Shown: positions 1-9,944 of the stretch, in pieces | How the letters are laid out: every line of letters starts with the position of its first letter | Position numbering within the stretch: the first letter of the stretch is position 1 | Source: Ectocarpus siliculosus | Lineage: Eukaryota; Sar; Phaeophyceae; Ectocarpales; Ectocarpaceae | DNA: 55,179 nucleotides | Assembly (NCBI GenBank): GCA_000310025.1 | Contig: FN648707.1 | Span: forward strand, 1,117,793-1,172,971 | Direction: 5' to 3' | Notes under the pieces: model-generated | Told to the model about the DNA's origin: nothing | Databases searched by the model: none | The model's input: the letters and a program-made list of their open reading frames with translations, nothing else | Program-made: the position numbers and the translations under genes

Positions 1-420
1 AGGCCCTTGGCCGCGCACGTAGTACCCGAGCTTGTCCCACCGGAGGACCGCCGGTCGAGCGGGACGCCGCCGCCCTCCCTCGCCGCCGCCGCCGCCGCCG
101 CCGTTGGCGGCGCTACTACTAGAACGGCGCGGCCGCTCACGACCCAGCAATGGTTCCGAGAGATTTTGGTCGTCCCACTCCCCGCCACCGTCCCGCTGCT
201 GCTGGAGTAGCTCCGCGGTCTCACTTGCGCTTCTGCTGGTGATGCCATCTTCTTCTTGATCGAGAGCAGGGGTCTGTTCGAGCAGAGGGGTCCCGTAGAC
301 TCGCTTCGCCCGCGACGCGGCTCGTCCCTTGGCCGTCGCCGCCGTGCCCGGGTCGGAGACCATGGCAAACAGCACGAAGCTCATCACCAACAGCCCGGCC
401 AGAGAAACCAGTATAGCCAT
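1..420 (-). CDS. Transmembrane and linker exon of the ABCG gene, open at the window edge
   Basis: The acceptor TCTCTCTTGCAG is followed by an open frame to base 1. A ~20-residue hydrophobic helix comes first, then a basic patch (KGRAASRAKR), an acidic stretch (LDQEEDG), LLQQQRDGGGEWDDQNLSEP, a poly-Gly run from a CGG/GCC microsatellite at about 80-105, and finally LRWDKLGYYV at the expected start of the ABC domain. The topology is extracellular EGF region, one TM helix, then the cytosolic ATPase. The Walker A and later motifs must lie outside the window, so assignment to ABCG rests on Adp1-like architecture and this short strand. Confidence 0.65.
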   Translation of the reverse strand, partial: MAILVSLAGLLVMSFVLFAMVSDPGTAATAKGRAASRAKRVYGTPLLEQTPALDQEEDGITSRSASETAELLQQQRDGGGEWDDQNLSEPLLGRERPRRSSSSAANGGGGGGGEGGRRRPARPAVLRWDKLGYYVRGQGP

Positions 421-3400
421 CTGCAAGAGAGAGCGGGGGAGGGGGGGGTGTACTCATGTACTCATAGTCGTGCATGTCGTAGTCGTTAGACCATTGACCT
501 CGTATCCCTACAAAGCCGGGACGGAGCACGCCGGGTTCTCACCGGACCAGGCTCCAGGAGGGGGGGGGGGGGAGATAAGACAGATTATTGTACCAAGCGA
601 AATCAGTGTCGCCAATCTGGCAAGAGACAGGAGGATAAGTAAGGTAGATGCAGTACGCAAAATCAGTACCAGAAACAGATCCTTCGACAACCGCTCTCAG
701 AAGGACGGATCTACTTTAACTTCGACGGACCATGTGAGTCTAGACACATCAACAACCCCTTGTGAGCTCCACGAGCACAAATCATCGTTCTACACGGCAT
801 GGCCAAGACAACAGCTAACCTGCACTCCGATGGACCAGGAAACAGCCTTCGCCTTCGACCCAGACGGCTGCACCGGCGCCCCGCCCTGCGAATGGGAAGC
901 GCGGAATCGATCATGGCGAACGGGTACTTCGTCGGACACGTACAACACACGCTTCCCCAAGAGCCACTGTAGTGTGTGGATGCTCAAGAGGACTGCGGGG
1001 GGCCCACAGAACATACCGGCATCGTTCCGACAGGCACCCGACCAGCTCACATGGCCGACACAAAACAGATCGGCAAACACACACCAAAGCAGCACACCCT
1101 ACACATGTTAAAAAAAAGCACGCCCAAGTCTTGTGCCACAACGATTGTCTACTTTTCTCGGCCAGCTCGACCAGTTCAGGCCCAAATAATGTCCGCACCT
1201 GGTACAGGCAGGACCCAACGGAGCAGGTCATCGATAGCGGCGCGAACCCTCCCGGCTGCTGGTAGTAGCACACGTATGACCCGTTCACCTGAAGCGTTAC
1301 GAAGAATTCCACGGTTGTAGCGTGTTGGACTAGACCCAACGACGTGGGTTGGATTGTGCGCGGCAGCACAAGCGAGGGGCATTCTTCGATTGACAAGCGC
1401 CGCCGGATTCGGCAACACTTGTTGCTATTCTCACGTTGCTGCTGGCAAAAAACATCTCTGCCCACATGCATGTATGCATAGGCCAAGCGGGGCCATTCAC
1501 CAGCGGAAGGAAGCACCCAAAGGCAGGGAGGCACGGACGTCCCAGTGCAGAGCAGGGGGTCGCGGGGGGGGCGTGTGGTTCTTACCAGGATACCATCATC
1601 ATCGTGGCATTTTGCCGGTGTTTGGAAATTTGAAGAGAACGAGATAGAGGGCGATGGGGTACGTGCGGTTTGAAGAAAAACGGCAGTCAACCCAAGGGAC
1701 GGTGGGGTAGACTGCTGGTTGCAGGCCGACCTCAACATCCCACAATGTGTTGAGAAACGTCCAGACTCCTTCGTCTTTGTGACCACACGGGTGGGACAAC
1801 TCACACTGTCAATACACTACCCCGCACTGGATATCATGGTAGAGAAAAAACATACACACCAATCGCATCTACAAAAAATAATGAAATACCAAATTCGCAT
1901 GAGGAGAACACCCCACAACATACCCAACTCCATTCGGCAGCCAGGTGTCAATTCACCTTCTCTTCTTGGCAGGCGATGGTGATGGACTTCCCTCCCTCCG
2001 GCACGGCCGTGCAGGGGTGCGTCTCGTACGTCTTCCCCTTGGGGGACACGCAGTGTGGAAACCTGCGTCACGGGGACCCCGCCGGGCGGGACACGAAGGA
2101 AGGACGTCGGGCACGACAACGGGGATATTTTTTTATGATTGCTAACCGTACCTCGGCGACACAGGGAGCTCTTCTGCTGAGGCAGCGGACCGGACGCTGC
2201 CATACGTGCCGACGATGAGACACACCACCGAAAAATTCCTGCAAAGTGCTCTCCGTGTCATACCCGTGGCGTACAGTAGAACATCCACAACCTCCAACCT
2301 ACCGGAGGGGCATCCTGACTACCAAAATTCACACGTGAGACGTGCAATACACACGCACATCATGCGTTGTCCTACACCCGTAAAACAGTACAAACCACAC
2401 CCTGTATGCCTCACCCCAAACTACCGATTGGCAAACCTTGCAATCGCTCGTGTCTTTTGGGCCTTAGGCCTCGCTAACTTCCTAACCTTCGGTTGGCTTT
2501 CGTCTCCAACCTTCGAAATTGCTCATACCCCATGCGCCTCAACCCTAGTACCCTTCACCAAATAGAACCCACGCCTTGGGTCTCCCCCCCTAAAACTGCT
2601 AGGTCTCACCCGTCACACATAGGGTACTCCTCGGGAGGACAGAGTCCCTCCGTGTCGCCGCACTCGAAATTCACGCAATCGCGCTCCCCCACATCCGTCC
2701 CGCCGATGGGGAAGCACTTGTCGCGGTAAACCTGCGATAAACGGGGCAATGAAAAACACGGGAAACCCATGGGAAAACCCGCGTCACGGGCACAACGAAC
2801 TCAAAACATGATTGCAAAACGCCCACAAGAACAACCACGCCGCAAACAGGGCGTTCAACGAGCTTAAGCCATGATTGCAATCCATCCTAAAAAAACACAT
2901 ACACAACAAAGAGGGCGCAAGGAAGTGAAACATGATTGCAATCCGCCGCCCTCGTGGCGGGAAGGCACTAGGCACATGTCACCACAAGACCTCCTGCAAA
3001 CGAATTTAAAACTATCTGCCACGCAGACCGCAGTAGGCCTTCGCAAGGACATCAAGCTTGGTTTAAGTAGGGTTAAGCGGTACGGTTAGGATACTAAGCC
3101 CCGCCCTCTACTTCACACGCGAACAACAACATCCTGGTGAAGTCGGTCCAGTAGGCCAAAGCTTCATGTCACCTTGCAGGGGCCGGCCGAGCCGTCGAAG
3201 ATCTTGGGGTAGTGGTACTTGTACTGGCCAGGCCATTTCTCCTCCGTCCTGGCGTGAATGCCGGCGAACTCTGCGGCAACCATCGAAGAAAGCACAAGCA
3301 CAAGAGGTAAAGAAGGAGGCCCCAACAGGTTGTGCCAGCAGACACATACCATAGCCTTTAGAAGCATTTGTTGATTCAACCTCACTGAGACTGACGTACC

Positions 3401-6264
3401 GTAAATGTCAAAGAGATGGCACCCCCGTCTTCGCGCGTTTTTTACGGCGTATTTCCCCACAACCAGGCAGGAGGTACTACAGCCGAAAAGGGTGGTTCTG
3501 GAAACATCTCGTCGAGGACTTCCCTGAGAGGTATCGGTTGGTGCTCGCACCTTCCTAGTTTTGAAGAAATACGCTACAAACTCTTACACGGGGGGTGCTA
3601 TCTCTCCGACTCTTACGGTATTTCCATTGTCAGCCGGTTACCGCGGTCGATGCCAACAAAAATACCCCAACACGAGCACACAGGCATGAGAGAGAGGTGA
3701 AGATTGGCTACCGTCGTACAATTCGCCCCGATGGGGGATCCTCGAACTTTTTCAGCGCCGGCAGAAGCTTCCAAATTCATTTGTTCAGAGGCGGAGCTAG
3801 CGAGGGTACTCAACACCATGGCGTCTCCCTTGTACGAAGAGGTAGCTTGGCTATGAACGTGGCTAACACAAAATGATATCGCCGAGCAGTTAGCAAGACG
3901 ATGATGAAGACAGCCAACAACATTGGAGGGATTTCAATGAAAATCGACTCGCTTCTTCTGACCTGCCTTCGACTCCTGACAGAGAGGCAAAGCAGCAGCA
4001 GCTTAATAGTTTGGGCACCGCAGTCAAGCAGTGCTCTTCGCTCTCAAGCACCGATGACGAAACGACAACTCCACCGCCACCCCCAACTACAAAACCACAA
4101 ACCCGACACACCAACAGGGCCACCAGAGCTCCCACCTTCACTACTACAATGGTAACCTATCCCTCAGCACTAACACGGCAGCGGCATCATATCATGACGC
4201 CTCCACCAACACCAACAGAAAAAATAAATGGTACCTTTTAGGACCACGAAGGCCGGGTCCTCCTCCGTACCCCCCCCCGTCACCGCCCACTGTATCCACG
4301 TGTCCGGCTGCTGATCGCACAGGAAGTCGGTCCAGCCGTCCTCCCCTCCGCCGCAGGAGCACGAGAATATCTTCCCGGCCTCCGATCGAGCTTCCTCCTC
4401 GGTAAGAAGGAGAGTGTTGGCGCTGCAGTTCGTCGCTGCCGCAGCCTGGATAGTCTCGATCACAGGGTGAATACACGGTATGAATGGTTCGTTACCCCGT
4501 TTGTAAGAGTGGTTATTCTAGGCTGCTGGGTATTTCGGGCGGCTTCGTGGCTGGTGGTGGGGGGGGTACTCATGAAAACGCATGCCGTAGTGGTGAGACC
4601 GTTGAGCTCGCAACCCTACATATGACGGAGCGAATGTGTCGCGTTTTCACCGGCCCAGGTTACGTTTCACAAAAGGATGAAGCTGAAGCTGGTAGTCGTC
4701 GTTGTTGGGTTTGATGTACCAAACAATTAACACCATGTGGGTATTCTTTCAAACCCTGGTCCGTGACCCGTGGAAAAAGATTATTCATTCTCGGCTCTGG
4801 ATAGTACGGGTGGCTTCGTGGCTGGGAGGCACGCAGGGTCGGGGGGGTGGCGGGGGGGGCGTCATGCTGCTGGGGTTGTCGAGAACAGAGACAGCATCAG
4901 GTCAGGTCTTCCTCGTGCAACGGGCCCGACGTACATGAGCCCGACGTCTTCAGCATATAGATATACGACTCCTGCTAAGCCCCCCGGTGTCGATGCTCCT
5001 TGCAGCTACTACCTGTTAACACGTTGTCTCAACGAAACATTAAACATCAACGCAGGGTACACGTATGTCAACAGCAGTACAAGGGCTCCTCCGGCTGGTT
5101 CGTGTTCCCCCCCCAAAAAAATAACCGCGAGTGCGTGCTCACCTGCCCGTCGACCGTGCTGCTCGGGCACACAGAGACATCAAGGCAGCGCCCGCAATCT
5201 ACGCCCGCCCACCCGTCCTCGCACAGGCAGTGCGCGCAGCTCAGGTCGGTATGGTTTCCGGTTCCCCAGTACAGGGTAGAATTCCCAAGGCAGGTGGGGT
5301 CCCCGTAGTCATACGCGTTTGTGCAAGCTGAGCGTCGGTTTGGGTGCGGGGAGGGGGCGGGGAAGAGAGTCAGGCACACTGCTGTACGCGTATCCACAAC
5401 CCAAAGCGGTGGTAACATTGTGGCAGTGCCAACATCCCCCCTGGATGTATGTAGGTGCCTGGAGCAAGTAAGGCCGCGTTCGAGTGCATGTGTTACTCGA
5501 ACGTACAACACGATTGTTCCCCTTCGCCTGCTATTCGAAGTGCTGCTGCGAGTACTACCGTATGTGGTACACGTCCGCGCACGCACTCCCTGCATACGAC
5601 ACTGACGTGAAACAAACAAAGAACTAAACAACCCCAACCCCACCGCATCTTGGCTGCGCACACCAGAGTGCAAAATTATTTGTAGACGCTGATCTCGCGG
5701 GTCTCCTACTATCGAGGGCGCAGTCAGTTGCCAGTCTAGTTTTCAAAGGCAGCAGCTTTGATACATCAGCCGGCACGATTGCATCGCAGTAGTGACGGCC
5801 GGAGAACCCCTGCCCGCCACAAGTGCATGTGGGAACACTGCGCTACCGCTGTGATCATGTTTGACAACCCGGTACACCGCCCGAGTTTCTGCATACCGTA
5901 CGTACATAACGACCACCCTGCGGTGGGACTCCTCGTCTTTCGTTACGGATAGGTGGGGTCTAGGGTGCTTGCAGCAAGAACAACAGCATTGCCTCTCGCG
6001 AGCCACAAAAGAAGGTCGATCCCCGCACACACATCGTAGCCCCTCTCTATGCTAGCTGCTGGCTACATGTTGAACCGCTGCTGTGTCAGGGTGTGTCAAA
6101 AATGTGTCATTTGTAGCAAAGACAAATACGCCGCAAGTGTACGCCAACAGCAGCAGCAGTGCCTTGTTGGATAAATCAACCTGTACTGCGGACACTAACG
6201 CTACCCATGACAACCAGCAGCCAACATAATACCCCACAAATAAACGACGGCCACCGACGTCCAT
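1..6264 (-). CDS. Adp1-like ABCG transporter, 5' part (EGF-like ectodomain, TM helix, start of ABC domain); partial
   Basis: Minus-strand multi-exon gene whose 3' end lies outside the window. Exons inferred: signal-peptide exon from ATG 6264 (end uncertain, about 6181), 5327-5143, 4445-4235, 3270-3173, 2731-2610, 2062-1957, 1288-1199, 885-820 and 420-1. From 5327 onward every GT/AG junction is in codon phase. Exon 5327-5143 carries an EGF-like motif (CLCEDGWAGVDCGRC). Later exons are Cys-rich (SCSCGG, FECGDTEGLC, CVSPKGKTYETHPC, VCYY..SMTCSVGSC). The last exon opens with a membrane helix (MAILVSLAGLLVMSFVLFAM), then an acidic/Ser-rich linker with poly-Gly encoded by a GCC run, and ends in VLRWDKLGYYVRGQG, which resembles the strand that opens an ABCG nucleotide-binding domain. 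This order matches yeast Adp1, an ABCG transporter with a lumenal EGF domain; substrate unknown. The first exon does not join in phase with 5327, so a small exon may be missing. A decayed inverted copy lies at 23637-26935. Confidence 0.75.
450..556 (+). repeat. tRNA-like SINE head in ABCG intron
   Basis: It follows a G-rich run and reads GTACTCATAGTCGTGCATG, GTCGTTAGACCATTGACC, CAAAGCCGGGACGGAGCACG, CCGGGTTCTCACCGG, the reverse complement of the head at 18860-18965 and 29240-29335. Confidence 0.65.
4566..4680 (+). repeat. Diverged tRNA-like SINE head in ABCG intron
   Basis: It follows a run of G and reads GTACTCATGAAAACGCATGC, CGTAGTGGTGAGACCGTTGA, then GACGGAGCGAATG and TTTTCACCGGCCCAGG. 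It is more diverged than the copy at 450 and absent from the inverted duplicate. Confidence 0.5.
5143..5327 (-). CDS. EGF-like exon of the Adp1-like ABCG gene
   Basis: 185-nt exon, entered in phase 1 and left in phase 0, between a pyrimidine-rich acceptor (CTCAG) and a GTGAGC donor. It encodes eight Cys, including C-x-C-x5-G-x2-C spacing typical of the C-terminal half of an EGF module (CLCEDGWAGVDC), followed by GRCLDVSVCPSS. This is the most diagnostic exon for the Adp1-type ectodomain. The duplicate at 24505 onward carries a 2-nt insertion and a 6-nt deletion that leaves TGA at 24578-24580. Confidence 0.75.
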
Positions 6265-6700
6265 GATGGCTGATGGTGGGCGGCGCGCGAGACAGGTTGA
6301 TGAGCACGCGAAAGACACGCACGCGCGGACAACAAAATATATAATGGGGGGCGAACTCTGTCGAACCTTGACGGAGAGAAGGACCAGAGCTCCGGTTTCG
6401 CACGTCAGCTCCAACAACAGAAGTCAGTACCAGTATCGCTCCCCACACGACACCGCACATCCGCGCTTTGCCTCGGCAGCCCCACATTCATCAGTGAACA
6501 CGCAGCAGGTGCGACACTGCTTGTTGTTGTCAAACAAGGTGCAATTAGCGGCGACGCGACTAGGAATTTTGGGGTACCCATGCTCAATATCCGAGATCCG
6601 AGACCTCCGTGTGTTTAAGCAGACAGCACAGTTGCACCGCACCCGCTCCCGCTGGGCAACCCTTCTCAATTGCACGGCACCACTGCCAACACTAGCACCT
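6265..6700. promoter_or_regulatory. Shared upstream region of divergent ABCG and MSS51-like genes
   Basis: 436 bp separate the putative start codons of the minus-strand ABCG gene (6264) and the plus-strand MSS51-like gene (6701), so promoters must lie here or in 5' UTR. Part of it, 6265 to about 6556, is duplicated in inverted orientation at about 23637-23992, which is where the duplicated segment starts. No TATA box or specific factor site was identified with confidence. Confidence 0.35.
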
Positions 6701-8218
6701 ATGGCACCAGCGGGAATTCTGTTACGGCGAGGCAGCGGATGCTGCTGCAGCAGTGCCGCGAGGAGTGTTGTCTCCTCTATGCGGGCATATTCCACTCTGG
6801 AGCTGCCCGAAGCAAGGAAGCAAGGCGAAGAGAACAAAGCCTGGGCCAAGACGCCGGGCGCGCGACAGGTCCTTGATCAACCACCGTTCGAAGGGGAGGA
6901 CGGTGATATAGGTGCAGCTCGGGCTTCGGCGTGCATGCTGGAATCTCTCGAGGGTTATCTTCAGGTTCGCGATAACGCCTGCTGCCCTCGCAGGGGTTAA
7001 TACAGTTTGTTTTAGCCCTTTTCGCTCGTTTGCAAGTTTGAACTTTTGAATCGGAAGCCCCCGCATGCCGCATGAGGATCGCATCGGTTTCGCAGTTTTC
7101 ATCCCAAGGCAGATACACAAACCTTCTGCTCGCAAGTATTGTAGAACGTATGCGTAGGATTCTTGATCGACGTGCAAGCCGATGCGTCGGGAGGTACTAA
7201 GGCGTCCGGTGTGGATGTAGGCTAAACCTTGCAAGGGCTAAACTGCACCTCTCCCCCCCCCACCATCGATCAGGCTCGTCGATGGCCTTACCGCGAAGAA
7301 CCTGCTCGGCGATTCCTCTCGCACCTCCTCACCTACCCTCTCACGCTAGCGGCCGGTTTGCGGGAAGCCCGGATAAAGCAGCAGCCCGAGTATACCAACA
7401 GCGACGGCCGTCGTAACAAGCTCGCCGTTGTCTGCTTGGGCGCCCGGGCCGAGAGCACGATGCCCCCGGCGTACTGGCGGGAGGCACTCTTCGCCCTCCC
7501 GGACGTCTCTCGCCTTTCCCTTCATCTCATCGGCCCGGAGCTAGGCCTTCCCCCCGGCGTTGTTGCGGCAGCGCGACCGGGGACAGCGGCCTGCGACGGA
7601 GCGGGCACGATTGGCCCTATCTCGACTGCTGTTATCTCTGTAGGTGCAAGGACGGCTGATATTGCGTGGACTCGAGCCATGGTGGGCTCAAGCGCCGGCG
7701 GGTGCGTCACGGGAGCAGAGCAGAAGCCAGAGGCGGCGGCGGGTTCAGCTGTGGGCTCTGGAAGAGGTGCTGCCACAGAACCGGGGGGGGCGGGGGCAGT
7801 AGAGGCTGCAGAGGAAGCCGTAGAAGCGGCCGACGCGTTCGTTCTTTTCAACCCAGGCCTTGGGCACCCGCACCTCCGGCAAGGGTGGGACGGGGCGCTG
7901 AAACGCCTTCTCGCTACCGGAAAACCGATAGTCGTTTCGTGTCACAGCCCGAAGGACCTGGATAGAGACACGCGTCTGCTGCGCGAGGCGGGGGCGGAGC
8001 CGTGCTGCCCCCCCAGCGCCGCAAACGCCTCGGCGGGGGAAGGGAACGGCAACCGGGGGAACGGTTTGGGTGCGAAAGAAAACCCCTTCCGTAGCTTGAT
8101 GGCGTCGGAGGACCCGCTCTCGGTGCCGGGGGATGAAGATCTCGTGTGGTGCAACTGGGGGATGATGGTTGTACGAGGGGCAGGGGATGCAAGAACAAAG
8201 GGCAGGGTAGCCTTGTAG
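6701..8218 (+). CDS. Mitochondrial MSS51 C-terminal-domain-like protein
   Basis: Two-exon model: 6701-6964 (88 codons, donor CAG/GTTCGC) and 7274-8218 (acceptor GATCAG), in phase, about 402 aa. The N-terminus looks like a mitochondrial presequence: MAPAGILLRRGSGCC, then SSMRAYST, an R-x-Y-S/T cleavage-like site. Exon 2 matches the pattern of the conserved C-terminal region of MSS51/ZMYND15/ZMYND17 proteins: FLSHLLTYPLTLA, then LAVVCLGARAEST, W.EALFALP, LSLHLIGPELGLPPGV, then FVLFNPGLGHPHLRQGW and GKPIVVSCHSPKDLDRD, ending near NPFRSL. No MYND zinc finger is visible before it. An Ala/Gly/Glu-rich insert (7690-7820) separates two conserved blocks. Its role (mitochondrial translation or assembly) is inferred from family only. 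The donor is non-canonical beyond GT, so exon 1 is less certain than exon 2. AATAAA at 8463-8468 could be a poly(A) signal. Confidence 0.7.
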
Positions 8219-8576
8219 CGGTGTCGTCAGCTTTCTGTCCCTCTCAGAGAACACGTTGCCCACCACCCGAGGGTAGGATCAAAGGTGGTTCTCGACGGTT
8301 GTGTGCGAGACGAAGAAGAGCCGATAACGTGGCACATAGGTATGGGGGATTTTAACGGCCGCTAAGGCAAACCATCCGTACCGCCGGAAGGGTTCCATGA
8401 TCTTCATGCAACTTGGCACTCGTAATTGAGAAGGGGAAGGAGGTCCCGTATCTTTCTAAGCCAATAAAATATGCTGTGAAAACCGCGGTAACGATTCACT
8501 TCTTCATTGTTTATTTTTTTTTAGCTTTTCCATTGCAATGCTGACTGTCCATTTCCAACAAGCTACCACGCTGCCG

Positions 8577-9369
8577 ATGTTTTCTACACTCAACTTGTGT
8601 CTCGCTGTAGCACTGGCCCTTCTTGCAGGCGCACCTGCTATCGCCCGCGAAAACATCAACAATCCGAACGCCTCGTGCGGCGAACAAATCGGCATCATAT
8701 ATTGACCCGGCAGACCGTGCACGAAAAATTCTCCTGCTGGTCCTCTACCTCTACATGCCATACATGCCATGCATGCCACAGGTTCCATCCTTTGCTCCAC
8801 TACTCCCTAGCGACTGTCGTGAGGGGGGGGAAGGCAAGAATGTCGTGCAGCGTACCCAACCTCTGTAAGGTATGCAAATGAAAATATCGGCACATCTCTC
8901 GCGAGGGGATCCCTGAATTGAACACCCTGTGGGCACTGTTCGTCAACCAGTGCAAGAAATCCAATCCAAGAAGTCACACGATACTCAAAAACAGAGTGGG
9001 TAAAGACAGAAAGCTGAGTGAACGGGGGCGCCGAGTGATTGGCGGAATCGTGGGCTGATTCGTGTTCAATTCGACGGCGTGCTCCCTTGCGGAAAAGCCA
9101 TCGCGAAGCGCGTCTCGCGGCACGCTTTACGAATACTGTACTGTATACGCTCACACCGCGTTAAGCAAAATAGCGAATCAAGACTGCGTGTCTCTTTCTT
9201 TCCCGAATATTCGGATCCCGAACGAGCACATGGATATTGAAATACGAAACGCGCAAGGACTCGAACGCAGTGCAAGTGCCTGGTGGACTACGATTACGCC
9301 TACATGGGCGCCAACGGTCACCCGGATGACAAGAAAATCCGCGACACGAAAACAAACAGCAACCAATAA
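8577..9369 (+). CDS. Small secreted Cys-containing protein (three short exons)
   Basis: Hand-built model with consistent phases: 8577-8674 (or from in-frame ATG 8538), 8782-8869 and 9271-9369, about 94 aa. Exon 1 is a clear signal peptide (MFSTLNLCLAVALALLAGAP, then AIA before RE). Exon 2 runs from a CCACAG acceptor to a strong AAG/GTATGC donor and ends CSVPNLCK. Exon 3 starts CKCLVDYDYAYMGANGHPDD and stops at TAA 9367-9369. The C-x-C and aromatic/Gly pattern at the exon 2/3 junction loosely resembles the end of an EGF module. Individual exons are short and could be chance; in-phase splicing and the signal peptide are the support. It lies tail-to-tail with the DDHD lipase gene. Function unknown. 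Confidence 0.4.
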
Positions 9370-9641
9370 TTTCTTCGTTCATATGCATGTTTGTGCTTCG
9401 GCAGCAACCAAAACCCAGCACCGTCGACTACACAAGGAGACCCCTCCCTGTGCCCCCAGCCCCGCTCTTTTCGCCTTGCCCCCCTCGCAAAATCGTACAA
9501 CACTGCATACCGGTACTCACACGACAACGCGGGATATCGTCACACTCACAACACGAGAGAAACTGGAAAATATGGCGTCTTTGGGGAAAGAGGGGGTCAC
9601 CGTTCCCGGTTAAGCTAGAAATATATACAACACTCCTAACG

Positions 9642-9944
9642 TCACGCGACCAACTCCAGTACTTTCGTCTCCTCTCTCGTTGATCCCTCTTCCTTCTCCT
9701 CTTCTGCCTTTGAACCCTCGTCTGTTTTTCTCCCCTCCTCACTCTCCTTGGAGTCTCCTTCTTCTTCTCCCTCCCCCTCCAGGCCCTCGTTGAGCCGGTT
9801 GACGAGGAACATCACCATGTCGAAATTGGTGAAGTAGCTGCTGTGGGCGAACACCGCGCTAGCCCAGGGGTGCATCCCCTCCAGGGTGGACTCCTGGATC
9901 ACCCAGTCAATCCGTTCGTCAAGCTCGTCCTCGGCATCGGTGAC
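9642..9944 (-). CDS. C-terminal exon of the DDHD phospholipase
   Basis: 303-nt terminal exon ending at a TAA. It encodes ERIDWVIQES, then AHSSYFTNFDMVMFLVNRLN, the C-terminal D, H and D positions of the DDHD signature, followed by an acidic Glu/Lys-rich tail. The acceptor is inferred at CCCGAAG/GTC; a small exon between 11390 and 9944 cannot be excluded. Confidence 0.75.
   Translation of the reverse strand, partial: VTDAEDELDERIDWVIQESTLEGMHPWASAVFAHSSYFTNFDMVMFLVNRLNEGLEGEGEEEGDSKESEEGRKTDEGSKAEEEKEEGSTREETKVLELVA

Larger units (their letters stand above)
660..6556. repeat. Left arm of inverted segmental duplication
   Basis: The reverse complement of this stretch aligns, with interruptions, to about 23637-27150. 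Exons and several introns are recognisable in both arms, including intronic GGCTTCGTGGCTGG-type motifs. This arm is longer because the right arm has an internal deletion and lacks the tRNA-like repeat at 4566-4680. The boundary near 6556 matches CTAGTCGCGTCGCCGC at 23641. Confidence 0.75.

Noticed and set aside
911-1804. 297-codon minus-strand open frame
   Set aside because: It reads through introns of the ABCG gene; only the 1288-1199 part is exon.
9062-9613. 183-codon plus-strand open frame
   Set aside because: Overlaps the better-supported exon 9271-9369 in another frame and ends in simple-sequence-like residues.
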